In this document: piece after piece, positions 1-8,854 of the stretch
How the letters are laid out: the number at the start of each line of letters is the position of its first letter
Position numbering within the stretch: the stretch's first letter is position 1
Assembly (NCBI GenBank): GCA_964386005.1
Contig: CAYLSB010000013.1
Coordinates: 15,710 to 79,709, forward strand
Length of the DNA stretch: 64,000 nucleotides
Reading direction: 5' to 3'
Origin: FEN-1350 sp964386005
GTDB lineage: Bacteria; Planctomycetota; Phycisphaerae; Sedimentisphaerales; Anaerohalosphaeraceae
Position numbers and translations under genes: made by a program
The notes under the pieces: model-generated
Told to the model about the DNA's origin: nothing
What the model saw: the letters and a program-made list of their open reading frames with translations, nothing else
Database searches by the model: none

Positions 1-172
1 CCTTCCCGGACTTGCGTCGATCGATCGAAGAAAGCGCTTGCGAAAATAATCGGGTACGATACCATACGGATGTTTCCGGTTGAATTCATTCCACGTGCAG
101 CCTCGATCGTTCTTCCGGAGACATGGTTGTAGATGATGAATCTGTTCGCAAATCCTGTTTTGGACACGAGAG
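1..172. other. Left edge, no gene identified
   Basis: No convincing coding sequence is visible before the phosphorylase start. In the phosphorylase frame a TGA lies at 137-139, so the gene cannot begin further upstream. The stretch could hold the tail of a gene lying outside the window, but nothing in it is recognisable. Confidence 0.4.
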
Positions 173-1873
173 ATGAAAACCCAATCCGTCATCGCTTACT
201 TTTCCATGGAGATTGCCCTGGAAGAGGGTATGCCCACATACAGCGGCGGTCTTGGCGTCCTTGCCGGCGATACCATCCGTTCCGCGGCCGACCTGAGGGT
301 TCCGCTGGTCGGCGTCACCCTGCTGCATCGCAAAGGGTACTTTTACCAGCGTCTGGACGGCGCCGGCTGGCAGCGTGAGGAACCGGTCGTGTGGTCTGCG
401 GATGATTTTGTCGCCGAAATGCCGGCACGCGTCACCGTCACGGTGGACAATCGTCCCGTCCGGTTACGAGCATGGAAATACGAGGTCAAAAGCGACGGGG
501 AGGTTGCGGTACCGGTTTTTTTGCTCGACGCCGATCTGCCGGAGAATGCCGAGTGGGACCGCACGCTGACCGATTATCTGTATGGCGGAGATGCATATTA
601 TCGACTATGTCAGGAAACTCTTCTCGGTATCGGCGGCGTGCGGATGCTGCGCGCCCTGGGGTACACGCACGTGGATCGTTTCCACATGAACGAAGGCCAC
701 TCCGCCCTTCTGACGCTGGAATTGTTGCGCGAATCCGCCGGGGCCGCGGGGCGTACCGCCATCTCCATGGAAGATATCGAAAGCGTCCGCCGCCAGTGCG
801 TCTTCACCACACACACCCCGGTTGCCGCCGGACATGATAAGTTCCCGCTGGAGCTGGCGCAGCGCGTGGTCGGTCCCTTCGACGAAATGACCGAGTATAA
901 GGATGCGTTGTGTTGCGACAACCAACTGAACCTGACCTACCTGGCCCTGAGTCTCAGTCACTTCATCAACGGGGTGGCCAAGAAGCACGCCGAGGTGTCG
1001 CGCCTCATGTTCGCGCAATACCGGATTGACGAAATCACCAACGGTGTCCACGCCGCCACCTGGACCAGCCCTGCGTTCCAGTCCCTCTTCGACCGACATA
1101 TCCCCGGCTGGCGCGAGGACAACTTCAGCCTTCGCTACGCCTTGAGTATCCCGTCGGCGGAAATACTCGACGCGCACCGCGATGCCAAGCGCGAATTATT
1201 GCTTTATGTCAATCGAGAGGTCAACGTGGGTATGGATATGGATGTGCTGACGCTCGGTTTCGCCCGCCGTGTCGCCACCTACAAGCGAGCCGACCTTCTC
1301 TTTCATAATCCGGACCAGTTGCGATCTATCGCTTCGCGGGCCGGTCGGCTGCAAATCATTTTTGCCGGCAAGGCCCACCCGAGGGACCAGGAAGGCAAGG
1401 AACTGATCAAACGGATCTACCAGGCGAAGAATGCTCTCAAATCGGATATCCGTATCGCCTATCTCGAAAATTATGACGTCGCTCTGGCCAAAGTGCTGAT
1501 CCCCGGCGTGGACGTTTGGCTCAACACCCCCCAACCGCCGATGGAAGCGTCCGGCACCAGCGGGATGAAAGCCGCCCTGAATGGCGTGCCGAGTCTAAGC
1601 ATTCTCGACGGGTGGTGGATCGAAGGGTGCATCGAGGGCGTCACGGGCTGGGCCATCGGGGATTTGCGGGATTCGTCCAACGCCGACGAGGATCAGACGC
1701 CGCTCGACGCCGCCTCGCTCTACGAAAAGCTCGAACAGATCGTCCTTCCGCTATTCTATGAGCAGCGCGAGCGGTTCGTGGACGTCATGCGCCATTCCAT
1801 CGCGCTGAACGGATCGTTTTTTAACACCCAACGGATGATGCAGCAATATGTTTTGAAGGCGTATTTCGGATAA
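173..1873 (+). CDS. glgP: Alpha-glucan phosphorylase, short form (GT35)
   Basis: This enzyme releases glucose 1-phosphate from glycogen or maltodextrin by phosphorolysis, using pyridoxal phosphate, in the cytoplasm. At 566 residues it matches the short bacterial/archaeal phosphorylases (AgpA type) rather than the ~800-residue muscle-like form. The N-terminus has the family signature YFSMEIAL followed by the glycine-rich YSGGLGVLAGD. The PLP-binding segment is EASGTSGMKAALNG at about residues 458-471, with K466 as the expected Schiff-base lysine. The run FARRVATYKRADLL around residue 362 is also family-typical. The ATG at 173 is the only in-frame start after the upstream stop; no strong ribosome binding site is visible. 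It stands alone, with the next gene 340 bp downstream. The family call is firm; the preferred glucan length cannot be read from the sequence. Confidence 0.93.
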   Translation: MKTQSVIAYFSMEIALEEGMPTYSGGLGVLAGDTIRSAADLRVPLVGVTLLHRKGYFYQRLDGAGWQREEPVVWSADDFVAEMPARVTVTVDNRPVRLRAWKYEVKSDGEVAVPVFLLDADLPENAEWDRTLTDYLYGGDAYYRLCQETLLGIGGVRMLRALGYTHVDRFHMNEGHSALLTLELLRESAGAAGRTAISMEDIESVRRQCVFTTHTPVAAGHDKFPLELAQRVVGPFDEMTEYKDALCCDNQLNLTYLALSLSHFINGVAKKHAEVSRLMFAQYRIDEITNGVHAATWTSPAFQSLFDRHIPGWREDNFSLRYALSIPSAEILDAHRDAKRELLLYVNREVNVGMDMDVLTLGFARRVATYKRADLLFHNPDQLRSIASRAGRLQIIFAGKAHPRDQEGKELIKRIYQAKNALKSDIRIAYLENYDVALAKVLIPGVDVWLNTPQPPMEASGTSGMKAALNGVPSLSILDGWWIEGCIEGVTGWAIGDLRDSSNADEDQTPLDAASLYEKLEQIVLPLFYEQRERFVDVMRHSIALNGSFFNTQRMMQQYVLKAYFG

Positions 1874-2211
1874 AGAAGCGGGGCGTGGATACCCCCCCAA
1901 GAAAATCCCTGCCGCCCTTTCGGCTGGAATGGGCGTTTTCCGATAGTCGAAGGGTTCTCCGGGCCGCAATTTCGCTACGAAGAACTACCCGGAATCGGTT
2001 CTGATCTCGTACCCGACGCCTGTCAGAACCAAAGGACTCAAACGATAGTAACAAGCAGAGACTTTCACAATATCCATTCCTGCTCAAACAAAACCGTTTT
2101 TTTTCAAGGCATATTTCGATCCATGTGTTACAATGGTGAATTTGTGATTGTCCCGATGGATAATCCTTACAGGAACACGATGATTTACCCCATATACGGC
2201 CGGGAACTACG
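1874..2211. other. Intergenic region, mostly featureless
   Basis: There is no stable GC-rich hairpin followed by a T-run and no promoter pair I would defend. The only feature noted is a possible 11-codon leader frame at 2180-2215, listed separately. Confidence 0.4.
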
Positions 2212-2215
2212 ATGA
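2180..2215 (+). other. Possible 11-codon leader frame coupled to the next gene
   Basis: An ATG at 2180 preceded by AGGAACACG (a usable ribosome binding site) opens a frame reading MIYPIYGRELR. Its TGA (2213-2215) overlaps the ATG of the nitronate monooxygenase gene as ATGA. This geometry would permit translational coupling. The peptide shows no repeated codon or attenuator hairpin, so the frame may be chance. Confidence 0.22.
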
Positions 2216-3303
2216 ATCAGCGGATGCCGACGTTACATATTGGTGATTTGGAAATCAATCCTCCGATTATTCAGGGGGGGATGGGCGTGCGAGTTTCCAT
2301 GTCGAATCTCGCCGCGGCGGTCGCCAACGAGGGATGCGCGGGCGTGATCGCAACAGCGGGGATCGGGCGATTTGAAGGATGTCCAAGAGCGGAATTGCCC
2401 GAGGTGAACCTTCAGGCGATCCGGGACGAGATCCGCAAGGCGCGGAGCCAGACGCGCGGAGTGATCGGCGTCAACATCATGGTCGCGCTTTCGGATTACG
2501 ATAACTTAGTCAGGACGGCGGTCGAAGCGGAAACGGACCTGATCATTTCCGGAGCGGGACTGCCGCTGCATTTGCCGGAATTGGTGGGGGATGCGGATGT
2601 CAAGCTGATTCCGATCATCTCATCGGTGCGGACGTTCAACGTGATCCTGCATCGATGGCGGAAGCGATACGGCCGGTTACCGGATGCTGTGGTGATCGAA
2701 GGTGTCAAGGCGGGCGGGCATCTGGGGTATTCGCATCAGGATGTGGTCGAGGGGACGTCCCAGACGCTGGAAGAAATCATTCGTGACGTGCTTCCGGTGG
2801 CCAACGGGTTTGATCGCAAGATTCCGGTAATCGCAGCCGGGGGGATTTATACCGGGGTGGATATCGCACGGTACCTTCAGATGGGCGTTGCGGGGGTGCA
2901 GATGGCCACGCGGTTTGTTTGCACGCATGAATGCGACGTACACGAGAACTTCAAAAAGGCCTACCTGAAGGCGACCCTTGAGGATTTGGCGATCATCAAA
3001 AGTCCTGTTGGTCTTCCCGGCCGGGTGATCCGCAACCGCTTTGTCAATCGGATTGAACAGGGCGAGACGGCGCCGTTTCAGTGCAGTTACCAATGTCTCC
3101 GAACGTGTGATCCCTCGACGGCGCCGTATTGCATCGCCGAAGTGCTCGCCAACGCGGCCAACGGAAACATGGAGGATTCGTTTTGTTTCGCGGGCGAGAA
3201 CGTGTACCGATGCGATACGATCGTATCGGTCAAGGAGCTGATTGCCGAACTTGTTGAACAATATCAACAGTGCCTGCAACAGGAAGGTTTAGCGAAGGGA
3301 TAA
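2212..3303 (+). CDS. Nitronate monooxygenase / 2-nitropropane dioxygenase-like flavoprotein
   Basis: This is an FMN-dependent TIM-barrel protein of the NMO/FabK superfamily (363 residues). Signatures seen are the N-terminal PPIIQGGMGVRVS (residues 17-29), AGGHLGYSHQD at 167-177 including the conserved active-site region His170, and IPVIAAGGIY at 204-213, the phosphate-binding loop. The C-terminal part carries a cysteine-rich segment with C291, C295, C299 and C307, and further C325 and C334. I associate this extension with NMO-like proteins of anaerobes, where it might hold metal; that is an inference. The family includes nitronate oxidases and enoyl-ACP reductases (FabK), so the physiological substrate is not established. 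The start overlaps a possible leader frame by ATGA. Confidence 0.85.
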   Translation: MNQRMPTLHIGDLEINPPIIQGGMGVRVSMSNLAAAVANEGCAGVIATAGIGRFEGCPRAELPEVNLQAIRDEIRKARSQTRGVIGVNIMVALSDYDNLVRTAVEAETDLIISGAGLPLHLPELVGDADVKLIPIISSVRTFNVILHRWRKRYGRLPDAVVIEGVKAGGHLGYSHQDVVEGTSQTLEEIIRDVLPVANGFDRKIPVIAAGGIYTGVDIARYLQMGVAGVQMATRFVCTHECDVHENFKKAYLKATLEDLAIIKSPVGLPGRVIRNRFVNRIEQGETAPFQCSYQCLRTCDPSTAPYCIAEVLANAANGNMEDSFCFAGENVYRCDTIVSVKELIAELVEQYQQCLQQEGLAKG

Positions 3304-3399
3304 TCGGAATCGTCGTTTGATGTATTGTTCGCGGAATCCGGAGATGAGGTTCACAGTGAACCGAGTTTCATACCCAATACGATTTCAAGGAGGTATGCC

Positions 3400-5613
3400 A
3401 TGCGTTTGTCGAAGATGATTACATGCGGTATCATTTTGTCGGTTTTGTATCCCTGTTTTGCATCGGCGGCAATTCCATCCGCGGGGGAAAATGTAGCGGG
3501 GCGATTGCCCGACGGCACGTTCGTGTTCATTGTGACCAGCGGAATGGAGCAGTTGCGGCCGGTATTCGATCAATCCTCTATCGGCCGACTTTGGAACGAT
3601 CCGGAAGTGCAATCGTTTTACATACAAACCCGCGATGCGGTGATGGGCAAGATCAAGGAGGAAGCGGCCAAGTCGGGCGATGAGGTTGGATCGGAGATCA
3701 TCTCGATGCTGCCGAACCTGGCGGCCGAGGCCATTCAATGCCCGATGGCTATCGGGTTTGTGGAAGTCACGGAGCCGAGCCCCGTGCCCTTCGGCGTATT
3801 CGCCATCGTCGAGGCGGGAAAGCACAAGGCACAGATTCAGTCGCTGATCGAACAGATTGAAAATAAGATCGGAAAAGATGAAATTGTCGACAAGACCATC
3901 GGCGGCATCACGTTCCACGCTCCGAACGATGAGGAAGCGCCGATTTTCTGGGGATGGCACAATGATCGGTTCGTCGTCGTGTTCAACAATCCTTCAGGAC
4001 AATGGCTTAATGGATTGAACGCGCCCGCGGCCAAACCCAGCCCCCTGGCACGGTTGGAGGGCAGCGGCGATCTTGTGGCTTTATACTGCGATTTTCAGAA
4101 GATCGGGGGGATGGTTACCAAAATCATGGAGAACGAAGGCCAGGGCGACGACCTTGAAAAAATCCGCAAGGTTATGGATTCGCTGGGTCTGAGGAAGGTT
4201 CGGACACTGACGATGCGCACGGGGTTTGCGGGCAAGGACATCGTTACGGATCAGTTGCTGGAAGCGCCATCGCCGCGGACGGGAATTTTCACGGCGATCA
4301 AACCCGTGGATCTGAAGGAGTTCGCCCGGACGGATGCACGATCGATGACGACGGCGGCGTGGAATGTGGATTGGGCGATGCTTTATGATATGATTATCAA
4401 GGCCGTCAACAACGCGATGGACACTGACGAGCAGCGTCAGGAAATCCAGTCGGGAATCGCCGACCTGGAGGCCAAGGCGGGGATCCAGATCCGTCAGGGT
4501 TTGCTTGCCGGGCTGGATGGATCGATGACGATGCAGGCGTATCCCGGCGGGGTGATGCCGGAGATGCCGTTGGGCGGGCTGGGTCTGATCGCCGGATTGC
4601 GGGATGCCGCTTTGTTCGACCAACAGATCGCAACCTTGACAGCGATGGTGAGCAAAGAAGCCAAACCGGGTGTTGTTCAAATCGTCACGCAGACTCGCGA
4701 AGACGGTAAAAAGCAGACAACGGTAATGAGCCCGATGCTGGGACTGATGCAGTTGGTTCCAAACTGGATCACCTCCGGTAATCGATGGATCCTGACGACC
4801 AATCCGAGTCTGACGAAGATGCTGCTTACACAGCAGGGACCGGAAAATTCGGACTATACTCCGCTGGGTGAGGACAAGACGTACCAGGCCATGACGACCA
4901 AACTCCCTGGAGGGATCGTTCTGATGAAATACTCGGATACGGCCGCGAGTTTCAAGCAGACCTATCAACAGATTCAGGGATTTTGGCCGATGGTGATGGG
5001 GGCGGCTTCGGGACAAGGGATCGTGCTTCCGACTATGTTGCCGGATATTCATACTCACATCGAGGGGTTGGGAAAGAGCGTCGGATATTCGTATCTGACC
5101 GCCGACGGCTTGCGGACATACTACCGCGGCAGCGGGCTTGAATCAAGCCCGAACGTGGCCATGGGTGGCGGAGCAATGGCGGCGGCGATTTTAATGCCGG
5201 CCGTGTCGAAAGCTCGAAGCACAGCCCAGCGAGTCGTTTCCGCGACGAACCTCAAGCTGATCGGATTGGCTTGCCATACGTATGCAGATGATCACGAAGA
5301 TTCTTTCCCGGAGGATCTGGATGTATTGCTCAAAGAAGGAAGGATCGAGGAAAAAACTCTGACATCTCCACAAAAACCGAAAGGGTTTTCCGGGCCGAGT
5401 TATGTGTATATCGTGGGACAGAAACCATCGGGGGCTTACGATAATATTTTGGCCTATGAGCAGCCGTCCTTTTCGAAGGATAGCACGGTTAATGTGCTGT
5501 TCATCGATGGTCATGTTGAGGCCATGAATAAGACCCGGTTTGACGAGAAACTGAAAAAGACCTATGAGAATCTTGGACGGCCGGTGCCCGATAACGGGGG
5601 TGGATCGAAATAA
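3400..5613 (+). CDS. Large secreted protein with pilin-like, DG-motif C-terminus
   Basis: The start at 3400 is supported by AAGGAGG at 3387-3393 and by a good signal peptide directly after it (MRLSKMITCGIILSVLY, cleavage after ASA); a longer in-frame extension from 3325 lacks both. The 737-residue product is exported. Residues up to about 580 have no family I recognise. From about residue 585 a hydrophobic alanine/methionine-rich stretch runs into ILMPAVSKARS and then NLKLIGLACHTYADDHEDSFP. This is the pattern of the pseudopilin-derived DUF1559/H-X9-DG proteins of planctomycetes. It ends with NVLFIDGHVEAM, the DG motif, but the His ten residues before the Asp is Lys here. It may be a surface or T2SS-exported protein; function unknown. 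Confidence 0.75.
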   Translation: MRLSKMITCGIILSVLYPCFASAAIPSAGENVAGRLPDGTFVFIVTSGMEQLRPVFDQSSIGRLWNDPEVQSFYIQTRDAVMGKIKEEAAKSGDEVGSEIISMLPNLAAEAIQCPMAIGFVEVTEPSPVPFGVFAIVEAGKHKAQIQSLIEQIENKIGKDEIVDKTIGGITFHAPNDEEAPIFWGWHNDRFVVVFNNPSGQWLNGLNAPAAKPSPLARLEGSGDLVALYCDFQKIGGMVTKIMENEGQGDDLEKIRKVMDSLGLRKVRTLTMRTGFAGKDIVTDQLLEAPSPRTGIFTAIKPVDLKEFARTDARSMTTAAWNVDWAMLYDMIIKAVNNAMDTDEQRQEIQSGIADLEAKAGIQIRQGLLAGLDGSMTMQAYPGGVMPEMPLGGLGLIAGLRDAALFDQQIATLTAMVSKEAKPGVVQIVTQTREDGKKQTTVMSPMLGLMQLVPNWITSGNRWILTTNPSLTKMLLTQQGPENSDYTPLGEDKTYQAMTTKLPGGIVLMKYSDTAASFKQTYQQIQGFWPMVMGAASGQGIVLPTMLPDIHTHIEGLGKSVGYSYLTADGLRTYYRGSGLESSPNVAMGGGAMAAAILMPAVSKARSTAQRVVSATNLKLIGLACHTYADDHEDSFPEDLDVLLKEGRIEEKTLTSPQKPKGFSGPSYVYIVGQKPSGAYDNILAYEQPSFSKDSTVNVLFIDGHVEAMNKTRFDEKLKKTYENLGRPVPDNGGGSK

Positions 5614-5866
5614 TCTTCAATACACAGATCGAGCGAGCGATTCATCACACGACTGCCCCATGTACAATTTAGCTGGGGCGGTGGCGGATTTTTATTTGTT
5701 AATCCGGAGAGAGATTCTCTTTGATAATATCGCTTGTTTGATCGGGGGCCTTATGTTACGATTTGTTTCTGACGGTTTGGCCAGACTTTGGTGAATGAAA
5801 TTCATCAAACTGCCGATTGAAACCATGGACTTTACATCGATCTAATGTCTGTCGGAGAAAGAGGTT

Positions 5867-7231
5867 ATGTCCAAACGATTGCGATACATAGGGATTGTAA
5901 CAATCTCTGGGGTGATATTTCTTTTTTCCTGCTCTCCTGAATCGGATATTTCGATTCCTTCCGCGGAAACATCCACAACGGACCTTCTTATTCAGTCCGC
6001 CCACGCCGATACGGTGACGGTGTTTCTGACGGGCAATATTCTGAGTACGCTGAAACCCTGCGGTTGTACAACCGGACAGCTTGGCGGCCTTGATCGACGG
6101 CCGGCGGTTCTTTCAACGGCCCCGGCTGATCGTCGTTTGATTATCGACACCGGAAATTTCCTCCGGCAGGATACTCCCCAGGATCGGATCAAGCTCGGCA
6201 TTCTGCTCCAGGCCCTGACGCTTCTCGAATACAACCTTGTTCATTTTGAGTCCAACGATCTTCAACTGATTTCCGAGATGGGACTGATGGATACATTGTC
6301 CTGCGAGACCATTGCACCGGGATCTTCGGAAATCGGTCCAACATTTGAGCGGACATTCACCATTTCCGATCGAGAGTTGGTCGTCCAGGTCGCGACGGTT
6401 TCGGTCAGGGATTTTGAGCAGACGAATTTGTCGCAGCTTTTCGATAGCCAAAGGGATACGGCAAATGTAATCCTTCTAATCGTTGATTCGGCCGAAACAG
6501 ATTTCATCAATCGTATCGCCGCGACCAATCGTGTTGATGTGATAATCGTTCCGGCGACAGCCACTGAACCGAGGATTGTGGATCGTTCCCGGAAAAAACC
6601 ACTGGTTATCTCCGTCGGAAAATTTGGCGAATACGTCACTCGTTTATTGCTGCAAGTCAAGCCGGACAATACAGTTGCGATCGGCTTCTCCGATATAGCG
6701 ATCGTCGAGTCCTATCCATCCGATGAAGCGTTAGTGGATTTGTACAAGTTTTATCAAACGCTGGTCCGTGATGAAGGATTACTTGACAAGGTACCGCAAG
6801 TTCCTCTTCCTGACGGGCTTCAATATACCGGTTCCAAGAAATGCCAGACCTGCCATGAATACGAATACGCCCAATGGTCAACGAAACTTCATGCCAAGGC
6901 ATATCCAACGCTTGTCAAGGTTGATCATCAATATGATCCTGAATGTGTTCAGTGTCATGTTATCGGACTCGGATACGAAACAGGATTCAAAAACGAATCC
7001 AGTCCGGAAGACCTTCGGAATGTCGGGTGCGAAAGCTGCCATGGTCCCGGCTCGCAGCATATTGAATCCGTCCTGACACAGAAAAATTACGTTTCCACAG
7101 GTCAGCCCCGATCCAAATGCACGGATTGTCATACAACGGAGCATAGTCCCAAGTTTTATGGGAACGAAAAGGAATACTTCCAGAAAATCATTCACTGGAA
7201 GGAACATACATGGGAAACAAGCGTCAAATAA
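5867..7231 (+). CDS. Tetraheme c-type cytochrome lipoprotein with metallophosphatase-like N-terminus
   Basis: The signal sequence ends in FLFSC (Cys22), so a lipoprotein is likely. The N-terminal half has the segment LKPCGCTTGQLGGLDRR (about residues 63-79) and LIIDTGNFL, a pattern seen in planctomycete proteins related to UshA-type metallophosphatases. The C-terminal half has four CXXCH heme-binding motifs: CQTCH 326-330, CVQCH 360-364, CESCH 388-392 and CTDCH 418-422. Spacing resembles the cytochrome c-554/multiheme domain. The protein probably acts in extracytoplasmic electron transfer or as a multiheme reductase. A purine-rich GGAGAAAGAGG precedes the start. It directly precedes the T2SS operon but has no obvious role in it. 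Confidence 0.82.
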   Translation: MSKRLRYIGIVTISGVIFLFSCSPESDISIPSAETSTTDLLIQSAHADTVTVFLTGNILSTLKPCGCTTGQLGGLDRRPAVLSTAPADRRLIIDTGNFLRQDTPQDRIKLGILLQALTLLEYNLVHFESNDLQLISEMGLMDTLSCETIAPGSSEIGPTFERTFTISDRELVVQVATVSVRDFEQTNLSQLFDSQRDTANVILLIVDSAETDFINRIAATNRVDVIIVPATATEPRIVDRSRKKPLVISVGKFGEYVTRLLLQVKPDNTVAIGFSDIAIVESYPSDEALVDLYKFYQTLVRDEGLLDKVPQVPLPDGLQYTGSKKCQTCHEYEYAQWSTKLHAKAYPTLVKVDHQYDPECVQCHVIGLGYETGFKNESSPEDLRNVGCESCHGPGSQHIESVLTQKNYVSTGQPRSKCTDCHTTEHSPKFYGNEKEYFQKIIHWKEHTWETSVK

Positions 7232-7279
7232 CAGGAAGGATCGAATTGGACCGCTTGTTTGATGATTCGAAAGGTGGTT

Positions 7280-7307
7280 TTGACCGATAATAGAGATAAC
7301 CCATAAG
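7280..7307 (+). promoter_or_regulatory. Candidate sigma70 promoter of the T2SS operon
   Basis: TTGACC at 7280-7285 and CATAAG at 7302-7307 are separated by 16 bp. Transcription would begin near 7314, which rules out the GTG at 7314 as start and supports the ATG at 7350. The -10 is a weak match. Confidence 0.38.
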
Positions 7308-7349
7308 TACTCGGTGGGTATATTTTGTTATAACCAATTAAAAGACAAT

Positions 7350-8597
7350 ATGTTACGACTTATAAAACTTGTTTCATATTTGTCAATCGTACTTGCCGTT
7401 TTGGGGGTCGGATGGGTATTTATCCAACTTTTTTCAAGCGGAACGCAATCAGTGTTGCTTTCCAGACCCGGTGCCATTGAATTATATAAACAAAGATCAG
7501 ATAAGAGTTTACAATCAGCGGAAACCATGTCTCCATTGGTAGTACAATCGAAATTGTTTGCCTTTGCGATCAATCCTCCGCCTCCGGAACCTGTCAAACC
7601 GGTAGATAAAACCGTTGCAACCAACGATAAATCTGTGGATGCCTTAAAACCGCCCCAAGTTGAACGTCCGATTGGTCCCCCTCCAAAATTCAAATTGTTA
7701 GCTACGGCTTGCTATACGGATTACCCTGATAAATCGTTTGCCATGCTTGACTTAACGGGGATCGGGACCAAGTGGTATCGCGTCGGTGAGGAAGTCGAGG
7801 GTCATACGATTTACGAGGTTACCGAAACCTCCGTTACCCTCTACCAGGGCGATCAACTCAGCAGTACGGTTGAGATGGTTAAAGACAAGCCAATGATTCC
7901 GTCGCTGTTGAAGAGCGATGTGATTGAAGGCCAGCCGATTTCATATATTCGCCCGATCGAGACGATTACGCTTCCGGGAAATGTAACCGCACGGGATCTT
8001 CCGAAATTGCTGGAGAAACATTCCATGGAAACCCTGCGGGCATCCGGAGCGGCGGCCGCACCGGCAAGTACCGGACCGCGAACGATCTTTTCGACAGACC
8101 CGGAGGCGGCATTGTCGGCGTTGTCCGCAGAGGAGAACGTATTGCATCGGGGATCGACCCGGCCGCCGATTCCGACGCGGACGGTAACGCCGACAGTTCG
8201 AACTCCAGCGCCTCCTCCCACTCCTGAACAGCAAAAGAAACAGCTTGATGACAACATCACCGATATCAAAAAGCTGATGGGAACGACCAGTACGAGCGGG
8301 GAATCGTCGGAGGATCAAAAGGCGTGGGGCGAATTGCTGAAGTTGCTGGAGAGCGAACGGAAGAGTTTGGATAGCAGCACGTCGGCCGTACCGGCGACAC
8401 CGACAACCGAATCGGTTTCTCCGAGCGGCGGTGGAGAAACTCCTGCGACTCCGCCAACGACTCAACCCGAACCGAAATCTTCGCCCGATCCCGCGCCAAC
8501 ACCAAGCGATCCGGCCGGACCCGCAGCGGACAATCCACCCTCCGAAGAAGCGGCGAAGGATAATCCGCCTTCCAGTACTGATAATCCGGAAAATTAA
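7350..8597 (+). CDS. T2SS inner-membrane protein, GspC-like
   Basis: The 415-residue protein has a short cytoplasmic N-terminus, one membrane helix at about residues 6-28 (LVSYLSIVLAVLGVGWVFI), then a periplasmic segment FKLLATACYTDYPDKSFAML through VGEEVEGHTIYEVTETSVTLYQ. That layout (X-L-GT repeat, then an -G-x-V-x-G-x-x-I-x-E-V- hairpin) is that of the homology region of GspC/PilP proteins. GspC links the inner-membrane platform to the secretin. The C-terminal ~170 residues are Pro/Thr/Ser-rich and low complexity. It lies immediately before gspD, the usual place of gspC. The ATG at 7350 is preferred over a GTG at 7314. The family call rests on topology, the short motif and position. Confidence 0.65.
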   Translation: MLRLIKLVSYLSIVLAVLGVGWVFIQLFSSGTQSVLLSRPGAIELYKQRSDKSLQSAETMSPLVVQSKLFAFAINPPPPEPVKPVDKTVATNDKSVDALKPPQVERPIGPPPKFKLLATACYTDYPDKSFAMLDLTGIGTKWYRVGEEVEGHTIYEVTETSVTLYQGDQLSSTVEMVKDKPMIPSLLKSDVIEGQPISYIRPIETITLPGNVTARDLPKLLEKHSMETLRASGAAAAPASTGPRTIFSTDPEAALSALSAEENVLHRGSTRPPIPTRTVTPTVRTPAPPPTPEQQKKQLDDNITDIKKLMGTTSTSGESSEDQKAWGELLKLLESERKSLDSSTSAVPATPTTESVSPSGGGETPATPPTTQPEPKSSPDPAPTPSDPAGPAADNPPSEEAAKDNPPSSTDNPEN

Positions 8598-8854
8598 GTA
8601 CGGGCAGATCGAAGATTTCTTTCGAAATAATTTTTCACCTTGTGTCCCGAATCATTCTGCGTAAGGGGGAACTTTTTGTCGCGTCGATTGTCTCATAAAC
8701 AGGCCAAAGATCGGCACTTAAGTTGTATTGGAAGGACGAGAAAAAAAGCTGAGTTTTGGCTGTAAATATCCGATAAATCATAAGATCAAGAGGGCCGGGC
8801 TGTCGCATGATTTCGATGGTCAATGGTTGGAACTGGAACCCAACGGAGCGGATT

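Noticed and set aside
8612..8640. AT-rich hairpin after the gspC-like gene as a terminator
   Set aside because: The stem is only five AT-rich base pairs with an interrupted T-run; too weak to call.
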